DNA of 64,000 nucleotides from Pseudomonas proteolytica. Lineage in GTDB: Bacteria > Pseudomonadota > Gammaproteobacteria > Pseudomonadales > Pseudomonadaceae. Each line of letters starts with the position of its first letter. Position 1 is the stretch's first letter. The DNA is taken from positions 118,302 through 182,301 of the forward strand of contig NZ_VFEV01000007.1 of NCBI RefSeq assembly GCF_007858275.1. Direction: 5' to 3'. The position numbers and the translations under genes are program-made. The notes under the pieces were generated by a model that saw only the letters and a program-made list of their open reading frames with translations, searched no databases and was not told where the DNA came from. This document shows positions 51,881 through 60,783 of this stretch, piece after piece.

Positions 51881-53977
51881 ATGAATATCGAGTCACTAAC
51901 CAGGTTAATTGAAAGCGTAAACGTGACCGATTTAAGAACTTTATGCGCTCACTTTCTACCAGAGATCGGCCTTCCCTCCGCAGTATTTTCCGATGGACCT
52001 TACGACGGAGGAAAGGACTATGCTATCTATGACGACCCTATAAAAGGAGTTAAAATAGGAATTCAGTTGAGCGTTGAAACGAAATGGAAAAAGAAGGTTC
52101 ATGCCGATGCATCCAAGACAAAAAACAATTACAACACGAACTTAATGTACTTTTTTTCAAGCAGACGAATTCCTGATGGCAGTTTCGAAAAAGAGCGCAC
52201 TAACATATTGAGCAAGCTTGGAGTAACCGTTATCAAATATGATTGCCAAGCGATAGCGACCAAGTTTATTCAAGCGAACAAAGTATCAATTCTTTTAAAA
52301 GCCTTAAATATAGAAATACCTGCACCAACCGACACTATAAAGAAATACTTAGGCGCGAAAAATGAAGCTATTTCTTCATTACTTATGTTCGATACTGACG
52401 CGCAAGATTTTCGGGTAGGCCTTTATGATTCAATAGTGAAGTCAGTACTCGCACGACAAGACCCTGAAACCAGTCGAGCAGAACTTATAGCCGCTGTTCT
52501 TAGCACTTACGAAATGGATGACACACAAGGTGTGTTGATAAACTCCCATGTAGACAGGTTGTTGCAGCGAAGTGAAATCCTATCGGAGCAGGGGAAGCTA
52601 AAACTACATGAGACAGAGCACGATACTTATGCAGGGCTAAGGGCCGCTGCCGAAGTAGAATCAAACGTTTTGAAAGATAAAATTATCGAATACTTCACCA
52701 ACAAAAAACACTTCACCAAACTTGAAAGTTTTGACTTGCTGATTGATAACTTTTTATTACTATCTGCTGCTTTACTTGACAAGAACTTTACGTTAAGTGA
52801 AGATTCAAAAAAAGAGAACGAAGCGTATTTTAATATTCGTAACCTGCTTGAGTCGACTGAGGGCGAAAAGGCAACAAATCAAGCTTTTTCAGACCTATCA
52901 ACTTTAGTCGCCAACTCTGAATTTGCGAAGCTTGTAGCTTCAGCAAAACTTTATGATTGCATGATGAACGCTGACTCTTCACGACTCATAAGTGCGCTAG
53001 GCGGACATCAAAGCATCAATGTGTATCTTGACTCCTCGGTAGCGATCCCAATTATTTGTGGTCTTTTGTATGATACGGTCGAAGATAGATATAGCCGATC
53101 TGGCAAAACATTATATTCTTTGATGGCGTCTCACGAGTTCTCATCTGTAATTCCGGCCGACTATATTGAGGAGGTAGGTGCACACCTCATTGAGGCGTGC
53201 CGTGACTACACAAACATCCTACTTGATGAACAGATAGATTTGACACGTTCAGGAAATGCATTTGTCAGTCATTATTCGCACTACATCAAAAGCCCACAAG
53301 GTAATGGCCTGACATTTTCTGACTACGTCGATGCCTTAGGCGTGAAGCTTTCAAGCGTATCTCATCAGATGTCTGATGGTACTTTTTATAAACTAAGAGA
53401 TAGAGCATGCCGTGCAATATCCAACATAGCTGAAAAATATGGTTTTATCGTTGAGAATATGAACCCTAGGTATGTCGACAAAAAAATAACTGAGATTGAG
53501 GAGGTCATGGCTAAACATGAAATAAATAAACCACCCGTTCTGATCAGGCACGACGCAACTGTAATCGAATATCTATCAGGAGCATATATTCCGTCTGGCC
53601 TCGCTAAAGTTCTTTGCACATGGGACAAACTTCACTTACTGATTAACCCTGCTGGATTGGACGGCTACTACGTTATGAACCCAATAGTTCTTATCGACTT
53701 CCTTTCTATCGCAAGAAAAACCGCCAAGAATTATTCTATGGCGCACTTACTAGACTTCGCGGCGATTCAAAACGAGAGAAACTTAGAACTTAGCGCAAAA
53801 ATTTGGGACTCCATAGCTAAACTTGACAGTAAACACTTAGCAGATGCTATGTTCATGAGAAAGGCAAAGCAGTTCAAAGAGGATTATCTTGAGAAGCATC
53901 TGAATGAAAAAGATGACATCCCAGCGAACATTGAAAAAGCATGGCTGGCTTGGAAAAAAACGTCAGAAGCCAAATAA
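51881..53977 (+). CDS. Putative double nuclease: PD-(D/E)XK-like N-terminus and PIN-like C-terminus
   Basis: A 698-residue AT-rich orphan gene. Residues 38-125 resemble an Mrr/restriction-endonuclease fold: DGGKDY (D46), strand KIGIQLS, then ETK (E66, K68), and a late VTVIKYDCQAIA strand. The middle is helical. Residues 378-590 look PIN-like: a first strand INVYLDSSVAI (D384), YIEEVG (E430/E431), VLIRHDATV (D558) and VLCTWDKLHL (D582), giving the four acidic positions of a PIN site. Both assignments are by eye. AAGGAG precedes the ATG. It has its own terminator and is convergent with the tail genes, the usual position for a phage-borne accessory (often defence) gene. Confidence 0.75.
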   Translation: MNIESLTRLIESVNVTDLRTLCAHFLPEIGLPSAVFSDGPYDGGKDYAIYDDPIKGVKIGIQLSVETKWKKKVHADASKTKNNYNTNLMYFFSSRRIPDGSFEKERTNILSKLGVTVIKYDCQAIATKFIQANKVSILLKALNIEIPAPTDTIKKYLGAKNEAISSLLMFDTDAQDFRVGLYDSIVKSVLARQDPETSRAELIAAVLSTYEMDDTQGVLINSHVDRLLQRSEILSEQGKLKLHETEHDTYAGLRAAAEVESNVLKDKIIEYFTNKKHFTKLESFDLLIDNFLLLSAALLDKNFTLSEDSKKENEAYFNIRNLLESTEGEKATNQAFSDLSTLVANSEFAKLVASAKLYDCMMNADSSRLISALGGHQSINVYLDSSVAIPIICGLLYDTVEDRYSRSGKTLYSLMASHEFSSVIPADYIEEVGAHLIEACRDYTNILLDEQIDLTRSGNAFVSHYSHYIKSPQGNGLTFSDYVDALGVKLSSVSHQMSDGTFYKLRDRACRAISNIAEKYGFIVENMNPRYVDKKITEIEEVMAKHEINKPPVLIRHDATVIEYLSGAYIPSGLAKVLCTWDKLHLLINPAGLDGYYVMNPIVLIDFLSIARKTAKNYSMAHLLDFAAIQNERNLELSAKIWDSIAKLDSKHLADAMFMRKAKQFKEDYLEKHLNEKDDIPANIEKAWLAWKKTSEAK

Positions 53978-54010
53978 TTTCAAATACGCTACGTACAACC
54001 ATATGCAGAA

Positions 54011-54035
54011 AGGGCGCGACGCGCCCTCATCTTTT
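54011..54035 (+). terminator. Terminator after the double-nuclease gene
   Basis: AGGGCGCG and CGCGCCCT pair around a single A (in practice a short loop) and are followed by CATCTTTT. The remaining bases to 54195 hold no gene. Confidence 0.65.
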
Positions 54036-54195
54036 AATAAGTTAAAAACCAAACCACCAATCACTCTTTTAAATCACCAAATGTATCTGCGCAAATAGAT
54101 TCAATACAATTAAAAGCAACCCTTCGACTCGGCCGCTGTAAACCATTCGAAATGAGACGACGTTGGTGCAATTTATCTCAGTCACCGAAGCAGAT

Positions 54196-55167
54196 TTACA
54201 TAGTGATTTTTCTCAAATTTTCCGCCAAGCGAGTAACGGAAACTGCTTTATTTAAAAACTTATCTGCATTTCCTGGTGGTGGAGTAACTCCGTGTGAATG
54301 AATGGCTAACTCACTGTTCATCCGGTGCACTACGTCAATCAAATCACCTAAGACCTGCAGAACGTTCACATCGTTGGATCCTAACCAGGTCTTAGGCGCC
54401 ACCAGCCGCTGACTAATCACCGACACGCTTATGCGAAGTCCCTCAATCCTTTCCTCCATATCGCCACCAACCGTGGTGTTGTGCTTTTGTCCCACGACCA
54501 AGTTGAAGTCTCGCCCGGTCGCTTGGTGCAGATCATCCATCGCCGCCAGGCTCGCAGAGCCACCGGACAGCAGCTTGAGTGCCCCCAACGCCTCGATCGT
54601 CTTGATTCCCCCCACCGACTCAGTTGAATGTTCGTCCACCGTCCTGGTGTGATTCTGGAACGCCTCCTTATTTCCCATCGCCTCCACTTCCCGCTCGATC
54701 GCCTTATCGCGGATCTTGCCGTCAGTCTGGCGCAACCAGTTGCCGTCAGCGTCGACGCGCTGCTGACAGGCTTCGCTGTGCTGCCATACCTGATCACCCT
54801 TCGGCACGCTGGGCATACTCAGCCCATGGGGCAGGATGGTCTGGATATAAGGCTTGTGCGGCAGGCCATAGGCAAAGCACACCACCACCTGGGTGCCTTC
54901 CTCGGGAAAGGCATAGATACCCATTTCCTCGCCACCCGTGGGCAGCGGCAACGGCACCCCGGCCAGGATCGGCAGTTTGCTGTCTGGCTCGCCATCCGGC
55001 CCCAGGACCTCGATATCAACCGCATAGCGCGGCCGGAAGTCGTCACAGATCCCAGCACTGGCCGGGGCGTCGGCTACGGCGACAACGCGGGCAAAGCGTG
55101 GCAGGTGGTAACCGCCGGTGAGTTCGGGGAATTGTCGTTCTACGCTGCGGCGGATTGCGTCGTCCAT
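54196..55167 (-). CDS. Phage baseplate assembly protein V (spike)
   Basis: A 323-residue gpV/VgrG-like spike. An N-terminal OB-like domain (RYAVDIEVLGPDG, PLPTGGEEMGIYAFPEEGTQVVVCFAYG, KPYIQTILPHG) is followed by a repetitive beta-helix-like region and a C-terminal segment with HSHGVTPPP. It is the last gene of the leftward tail cluster and overlaps the preceding gene by 28 bases. Confidence 0.8.
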   Translation of the reverse strand: MDDAIRRSVERQFPELTGGYHLPRFARVVAVADAPASAGICDDFRPRYAVDIEVLGPDGEPDSKLPILAGVPLPLPTGGEEMGIYAFPEEGTQVVVCFAYGLPHKPYIQTILPHGLSMPSVPKGDQVWQHSEACQQRVDADGNWLRQTDGKIRDKAIEREVEAMGNKEAFQNHTRTVDEHSTESVGGIKTIEALGALKLLSGGSASLAAMDDLHQATGRDFNLVVGQKHNTTVGGDMEERIEGLRISVSVISQRLVAPKTWLGSNDVNVLQVLGDLIDVVHRMNSELAIHSHGVTPPPGNADKFLNKAVSVTRLAENLRKITM

Positions 55168-55844
55168 CGGATGGCCATCTGGTTGTCGATGAGCGCCACA
55201 CTGGTGATGCGCTCGCCGTGGTTGATTGTTGCACCTGGTCGCAACCCGGGAAGGGCTGCAATCATCGCGCTTTGGTTGCCCTGGTAGTCGTCGAACAGTT
55301 CCACCGGCAGCTGCAGCGGCGAACGAACGCCAAAGAAGCTGTCGGCCCAACTGCCCACGAACAGCTCCCCGTCGCCCTGCTGCTGCCAGATGAAGTCGTG
55401 GATATTGAAAACCCGGGCCAGGCTGTCCATGGCTTGGTAGCCAGCAGCCAGGCTGTAGAAGAACGGCGCCTTAACGCCGGCGTAGGGTCGATCCGGGACG
55501 CGAAAACGCAAACCAGTGTGCTGGCTGATCTCGACCAGGACGGCGCGCAGATCGACGTGACGCAGGTTCAGCGGCAGCGGGTTGGCCAGGATCGCGGCCA
55601 GCTCGCGGCAGAACAGCACCTGCTGGGTGCTGCTGGCCGTGGTGGAGCGTTCGACGTAGCCAATGAAGTGTCGCTGCAGTGTGTTGCCGTTGTAGCCAAT
55701 ATCGAGCGTTACCAGGCCCTTGACCGGCGCCGAGGCTTGAATGGTGAACGTCGCCCGGCCGGGGCTTTTCGCATCCAGCCGGACTTCGTTTTTGACCAGG
55801 ACGTAGGGCACGCCGTTGATGGCCAACTCCTTGTGCAGCTTCAT
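55140..55844 (-). CDS. Phage tail/baseplate hub protein (gpD/gp44-like)
   Basis: A 234-residue protein placed directly before the spike gene. The segments NEVRLDAKSPGRATFTI, YNGNTLQRHFIGYVERS and LVEISQHTGLRFRVP suggest a late-control gpD or hub-type fold. The assignment relies partly on gene order. It overlaps the previous gene by an ATGA. Confidence 0.62.
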   Translation of the reverse strand: MKLHKELAINGVPYVLVKNEVRLDAKSPGRATFTIQASAPVKGLVTLDIGYNGNTLQRHFIGYVERSTTASSTQQVLFCRELAAILANPLPLNLRHVDLRAVLVEISQHTGLRFRVPDRPYAGVKAPFFYSLAAGYQAMDSLARVFNIHDFIWQQQGDGELFVGSWADSFFGVRSPLQLPVELFDDYQGNQSAMIAALPGLRPGATINHGERITSVALIDNQMAIRWTTQSAAA

Positions 55845-56392
55845 GTGTTAGCCCCGCCCAGCCATCCGTCCACCTTTTTCAGCGTGGCTTCAAAGCCGGT
55901 CAGTTCCTCCGGACCGCTGTTGGAATCGCCACCGGTGCCGCCGCTGCCACCCACTGCCCCGCCTGGGCCGGACTGCGCGGTGACCGCGTTGCCCGATCGC
56001 CGGCCCTCGACTTTCTCAGGGTTCGACAGCTTTTCAGTCAGGGTGAACTGGATCAGCCAGCCGCGCAGGTTGTCGTCTTCCCGGGCGCTCACGCCTTCGG
56101 TGAACGTCACCTGGCGCATACCAAACGCGGCGGCGGTGTCGTTGACGATGCGGTAGGTCTTGAGCTGGCCACCGCCTTCGGTCGCTTCCACCAGGCGCAT
56201 CAGGTCGCGCAGTTGCACCTGGTCAACGAAGGGAATCATCAGGCTGACGGTCAGGGTCTTGGGCTTGAAGCCCTTGTGGCCCTTGTCGGTGTTGCTGGTC
56301 TGGCCTGACAAATCGTCGCTCTCGATGCGCAGATTGCCGGTGACCTTGAGGTTCTTCCCGCGCACCTCTTGTCCATCCAGTAGCAGTGTCAT
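55841..56392 (-). CDS. Phage baseplate complex protein
   Basis: A 183-residue protein beginning MTLLLDGQEVRGKNLKVTGNLRIESDDLSG-like (first 30 residues). It contains a Gly/Ser-rich stretch at about residues 137-165. Proteins of this type are found between tail fibre and spike genes in contractile-tail prophages and are named baseplate complex protein. The exact function is unknown. Confidence 0.6.
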   Translation of the reverse strand: MTLLLDGQEVRGKNLKVTGNLRIESDDLSGQTSNTDKGHKGFKPKTLTVSLMIPFVDQVQLRDLMRLVEATEGGGQLKTYRIVNDTAAAFGMRQVTFTEGVSAREDDNLRGWLIQFTLTEKLSNPEKVEGRRSGNAVTAQSGPGGAVGGSGGTGGDSNSGPEELTGFEATLKKVDGWLGGANT

Positions 56393-57312
56393 AGGCCCAC
56401 CAACTCACGAACAAAGCTCAGACCTTTTTCCGATCCCACCAGGAGCGCGCCGGCACAGAGCACCCATTCATGCCCCGGGGCGTCACCGGCCAGCAACGCC
56501 TGGCGCAGCTCGGTGGCGTTGCCTGGCCCGATCAGGCGCGCGCGCATACTGCTGTCAGGGTTGCCGCCGGCGAGTGAGGCTTTAAGGTCGACCAACTGCT
56601 GATCCCGGCCCTGCTGTTGAGCGGCCTTGCGGTTGGCCAACGCGGCGAGGTCGGCCATGGGCGAGCTGTCGGCCGCGTAGCTCTCCATGACCGCGAGCTG
56701 GCCAGACATGGATTGTTGCGCGGCCTTGACCACGGTGCAGCGCTCCAGGGGCAACGCCTGCCAGCGCGGCAGAGTGCCGGCGGCGGGGATCTCCCACTTT
56801 TCCGTCTCCAGCTTCGACAGGTGCCGTGCGCGGCGCTCGGCTCGCACCAGGTCAGGTATGGGCAACAGCGCATTGAAGCGCGCCAGGCTCTCGGCCAACT
56901 GATCAAAGCGCGTGGCCAGGAACATCAGGCACAGGGCGAACTGGGGACCATCTGGCCGGCCGGTGTCGCTCACGTCCACCAGTTTGCCGGCCAGCTGCTG
57001 CAGCAGGTTCGGTGCCGACAGGAAACGCTGATATCCGCGACCCTGGCCAATACCACTTTGAAACGGCGTCACCACCAGGCACGCCGGGGCCTCGCCCATC
57101 TGATCAGCCAATGCCCCACGGCCGGCAACGATCGCGCCCTGGGCGGCGTCACCCACCGGCCCCGGGTTGGTGCTGGCCTTGCCGTCCAGATCGGCCAAGC
57201 GCTTGGCGGTACTGGCCTGCTCAGTGCTAGCCAGATCTTTGGCCGCTGACAGTTGGCCCATCCATTGGGTGGCCTGGTCTGGCCAGCGCATCGTCACCGG
57301 GGCCCAGGTCAT
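56389..57312 (-). CDS. Phage tail-cluster protein of unknown function
   Basis: A 307-residue protein, mostly helical and Ala/Gln-rich, with a long stretch of predicted coiled helices after residue 140. No family is recognised. Four-base overlaps on both sides show that it belongs to the tail operon. Confidence 0.6.
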   Translation of the reverse strand: MTWAPVTMRWPDQATQWMGQLSAAKDLASTEQASTAKRLADLDGKASTNPGPVGDAAQGAIVAGRGALADQMGEAPACLVVTPFQSGIGQGRGYQRFLSAPNLLQQLAGKLVDVSDTGRPDGPQFALCLMFLATRFDQLAESLARFNALLPIPDLVRAERRARHLSKLETEKWEIPAAGTLPRWQALPLERCTVVKAAQQSMSGQLAVMESYAADSSPMADLAALANRKAAQQQGRDQQLVDLKASLAGGNPDSSMRARLIGPGNATELRQALLAGDAPGHEWVLCAGALLVGSEKGLSFVRELVGL

Positions 57313-57887
57313 GGCTGCAGGCTCTCCCAGGTCACCACCTCAAGCGCGTTTAAGTCGCCGTCTGCCAGCGCCTGGTCCAGCAACTGCTTCAACTGGTTGG
57401 CCCGCTGCAGCAGCTCCATCTTATAGGTGGTGAAGTCTTCGCTGACCTGGCGCAATTGCTTGGCGGTGTGCTGTCGCAGTTCTTTCACACCGTCCGCGTC
57501 TCTGCAGCCGTATGGGCTGTCAAAGCCCTGCAGGATCACGCCGGTCAGGTTCAACTGATCATCCAGCTTGCTGGGGTACTGGTGCGGCGAACCGAGTGCG
57601 GCCGACCAGAAGCCGCCAATTATTGCGGCCTCACAGGCGGCGTTGATCTCGCTGCTCTTCTGCAGATAAAGGGACTTCAACTGTTCGGGCTTACTGGTGC
57701 CGGGGGCCAGACGCGCCACGGGCTGTTTGGCCTCTGCGTCGAATACAATCTGAAAGCCCTGGGACTGCTTGGCCAGCAGATAGGAATAATCCTGATAGCT
57801 GACCACCACGCAATCACCTGGTCGTTTCGGGTGTATGCCCTCGACCAAGAAGGTGTGCAGCGACGGGCTGTAAAAGTATTTGCTCAT
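57309..57887 (-). CDS. Tail fibre assembly-type protein (DUF4376-like)
   Basis: A 192-residue protein directly after the tail fibre gene. It has the DUF4376 pattern of an alanine-helix followed by FWSAALGSPHQYPSKLDDQLNL, seen in chaperone-like proteins behind tail fibres. The ATG at 57887 follows AAGGAG. Confidence 0.72.
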   Translation of the reverse strand: MSKYFYSPSLHTFLVEGIHPKRPGDCVVVSYQDYSYLLAKQSQGFQIVFDAEAKQPVARLAPGTSKPEQLKSLYLQKSSEINAACEAAIIGGFWSAALGSPHQYPSKLDDQLNLTGVILQGFDSPYGCRDADGVKELRQHTAKQLRQVSEDFTTYKMELLQRANQLKQLLDQALADGDLNALEVVTWESLQP

Positions 57888-57897
57888 GAAAATCTCC

Positions 57898-60249
57898 TTA
57901 ATGCCCGATCGCAATGTAGGGATAGGTCGAGGTGGCGGTGGCTAAACCGATGAAACCGCTCTGGCTCAACGACCCGGATTTGATGTTCATCACCTCGGCC
58001 ACACCGGTAGTGTCCTCGCCGGTGCCCAGGTTCAGCACAAAGCACGCGTTAGGGAATCCAATGGGGAACAAGAATTGGGTGTTGTTGGCAGAAATATAGG
58101 CATTGCCCCACTGGATGATCAGCCCGCCCATCCAGCGCGGGAACGCAAGGTAGCCATTGGCAGCGAGGTTGATGGAAAACCCCCAGCGCAAGGTGCGAGG
58201 CGTCACGATGCTGGTTTCGTCGGCTCCCGCAACTACCTGATCTAAGGTGGCAATCGGCGCAATACCCGCTGCACCAGGTGCGGCTTTTTTACTGGAGTCG
58301 ATCACCTCGGACGAACCCGTGAAGACGATAGGATTAGGTCCTGGAGCAACTCGCTGAACGCGCAGGCCACCAGCGCCGGCGATCAAGGCCACGGCGGGTT
58401 TGCTCGTGTCGTGGCGAACCCAGCTTGAGCCGTTCCAGTAGCAGTTCTGCGCCAGGTGCGATTCCCTTTCAGCCGTTACAAAGGCATAGGATCCGCCGTG
58501 CAGATCCAGGCTCGCCTCGGGCAGCGGGTTGATGTTCTGAATAGCATCACCGATCCCATACTCAGCAAGGGTTCGCCCCTTGTTAGCCTTATTGCGGAGG
58601 TCAGAGTTGATCTGCGTAATGGCCTTATCCTGCTGCACCAGTGACTGATTCACCCCCACGAAAAAGCGGTCGATCGTCTTCGCGTCATAGGTATTGCCGC
58701 TGTCCATCAGTTGAGCGCTGTAGGACCACTGAATAGGGTTAGACCCTGGTTCCGCCTTACGCACATAAGCGCCGCCTGAATTGACAAACACCGTCGCTGA
58801 CGGCATTGACTCGTCATGGCGCACCCACTGCGAACCGTTGAAATAGCAATTCTGACTGACGTTCGATTCACTGATTGAAGTCAGAAATGCGTAGGAGCCG
58901 CCGTGAATATCGAAGCTGCCATTAGGCAGTGGGTTCAGATTGGGAATGGCGTCATGAATGCCGTAGTCCTCCAGCGTCTTTCCTTTGTCTGCCTTCTTGC
59001 TGATGGCCGTATTGATCGTCTTGATCAGTTGGTCAACGTCCGACGAGCTGTAGGTGTCACCGCTATCCCTCACATAGTCGCCGCGCTCCCAAACGATTGG
59101 ATTGGCGCCTGCGCGTACGCGCTGAATGCGCACACTACCGCCTCCGGCGATTAGAGCCACAGCGGGTTTAGTGATGTCATGACGCAACCAACTGGAGCCG
59201 TTCCAGTAGCAGTTCTGGCACACGTGGGTTTCATCCGTGGCGGAAAGAAAACCGTATTGGCCCGCATGAACATCGAGGTTGTAGCCCGGCAATATGTTCA
59301 GGTTCGGGATGGCGTCCTTGATGCCGTAGCTACCGAGGGTGGTGCCCTTGTTTGCCTTCTTCTTCAGCTCATCTTCAACCCACTTTTTCCCCGCGAAATG
59401 CTTCACCAGGGAATCACTGATTGGCTCAGCCTGGCGCAGATCGATCACGGCGTTGGAATCAGGCAGATCCGCCAGCGGCACGCAGAAATGGCGCACGCCA
59501 GCGCTGTCGGTGAAGTCAGCCAGGGCGGCGCCGAAACGCACCTCCCAGCGGGCCACCACATCACTTAACTGACGCTCCAGGCTCACATCCAGCCAGGCTT
59601 TGGCGGGGAACGCCGGCGGCGCGACAGCGACCGCTGCAGTCAACAACACGCGCACGCCTTCAACATAGGCGGTACCCGGCTGCAGCTGGTAACCGTTGCC
59701 GACTTTGGCCAGTTTCAGCCCTTCGCTGAAAAAGCAGGCCCGCCCGAAGGTATCCCGGTTGCTCAAGCGCTCGCGCTCGTCAATGCCGTGCAGGCGCACG
59801 GTAAAGTCATGCTGCCAGGTCTTTGCGTCAATGGTGATGCCGGTCAGCGCCTGGGCCCCGTCGAACACCACCAGGAAGTTGCGGGTGACGTTGTTGCCCA
59901 GCTGTTGCGGGGGAATGTTCTTGCGCTTCTGCTGCAGCGGCACGTAGGCCACGGCCAGCAGCACATTTTCGGCGCTCTCCAGGCCGATCCAGTTCCAGTC
60001 AAAGTCCCCGATATCGCTGCCCATCATCAGGCTGTAAACGATCTGGTTGGGGTTCACGAAACCTTTTTGGGTGACGTCATAGGTCGCCACCAGGTGCGCG
60101 GCCGGCTTCGGCGCCGCCCGGTCGATCGGGCCGTTAGGATCCAGCCCGGGCACGTTGGCCAGGACGAATCGGGAAACAATCAGGGGTTGTTGTGCGCCTT
60201 GTTTTTGCGCGATCAGGCTTTCACCTGCAAGGGTAATACTGGCTCCCAC
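57898..60249 (-). CDS. Tail fibre / tail-collar protein with three internal repeats
   Basis: A 783-residue receptor-binding fibre. The N-terminal 280 residues fit the tail-collar fibre family (QPLIVSRFVLANVPGLDPNG), which attaches to the baseplate. Three repeats of about 100 residues follow (about 297-400, 418-521 and 554-653). Each has NKGxTLxxYGIxDAI, LDxHGGxYxFLT, QNCYWNGSSWxRHD and PGxNPIxW. The end (from about 690) is a gp53-like tip with GYLAFPRWMGGLIIQWG. The start is GTG after AGGAG. Confidence 0.85.
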   Translation of the reverse strand: MGASITLAGESLIAQKQGAQQPLIVSRFVLANVPGLDPNGPIDRAAPKPAAHLVATYDVTQKGFVNPNQIVYSLMMGSDIGDFDWNWIGLESAENVLLAVAYVPLQQKRKNIPPQQLGNNVTRNFLVVFDGAQALTGITIDAKTWQHDFTVRLHGIDERERLSNRDTFGRACFFSEGLKLAKVGNGYQLQPGTAYVEGVRVLLTAAVAVAPPAFPAKAWLDVSLERQLSDVVARWEVRFGAALADFTDSAGVRHFCVPLADLPDSNAVIDLRQAEPISDSLVKHFAGKKWVEDELKKKANKGTTLGSYGIKDAIPNLNILPGYNLDVHAGQYGFLSATDETHVCQNCYWNGSSWLRHDITKPAVALIAGGGSVRIQRVRAGANPIVWERGDYVRDSGDTYSSSDVDQLIKTINTAISKKADKGKTLEDYGIHDAIPNLNPLPNGSFDIHGGSYAFLTSISESNVSQNCYFNGSQWVRHDESMPSATVFVNSGGAYVRKAEPGSNPIQWSYSAQLMDSGNTYDAKTIDRFFVGVNQSLVQQDKAITQINSDLRNKANKGRTLAEYGIGDAIQNINPLPEASLDLHGGSYAFVTAERESHLAQNCYWNGSSWVRHDTSKPAVALIAGAGGLRVQRVAPGPNPIVFTGSSEVIDSSKKAAPGAAGIAPIATLDQVVAGADETSIVTPRTLRWGFSINLAANGYLAFPRWMGGLIIQWGNAYISANNTQFLFPIGFPNACFVLNLGTGEDTTGVAEVMNIKSGSLSQSGFIGLATATSTYPYIAIGH

Positions 60250-60258
60250 GGGAGGCTC

Positions 60259-60783
60259 CTACAGGCTGGCAACCAGCGTTTGCTGGTCGTCGTTGAAGTC
60301 CACCGCGACAATGCGCAGTGATACGGGGGTGATGGTCACGAAGTCATAACGCCGGCACGTGCGGCCGTACTGCTGGATCAAAACCCGCATCAGCTCGGGG
60401 TTTTGCGACAGCTGCGAGTCGGACAGACGCAGCAGCACCACGTCCCAGTCTCGGTCTGGCATACGTTCGTCAATCTCGACGTAGCCCACGCCCAGGCGCT
60501 GCAGAATGCGTTTAAGCCCGGCCGTGCTGCCGGCGTCGACCGCGTTGATAAAGGCGAACTTGACCCGCAAGCGGTACAGGCTTTCGGGTTCGTCCTTGAA
60601 GCGGCTGATATCGCGCTGCCAAGCGAGCAGATCGAGGACAGTCAGGTGGCAGGTGTCCGCATCCATCTGCAGCAAGGGCCACTGCAACCAGCCCTCGACC
60701 TTTTCCCACCAGGCTTGGCTGGCGGCTTTGAGCTTGGTCAGTTGAGGGCCATCCAACCAGAACGGCAAATTCAGCTTGATCAT
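60259..60783 (-). CDS. Phage tail protein (gpI-like)
   Basis: A 174-residue protein between baseplate J and the fibre, the place of P2 gpI. The segments LLAWQRDISRFKDEPESLYRLRVK and AGSTAGLKRILQRLGV support this. It overlaps the baseplate J gene by four bases. Confidence 0.75.
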   Translation of the reverse strand: MIKLNLPFWLDGPQLTKLKAASQAWWEKVEGWLQWPLLQMDADTCHLTVLDLLAWQRDISRFKDEPESLYRLRVKFAFINAVDAGSTAGLKRILQRLGVGYVEIDERMPDRDWDVVLLRLSDSQLSQNPELMRVLIQQYGRTCRRYDFVTITPVSLRIVAVDFNDDQQTLVASL

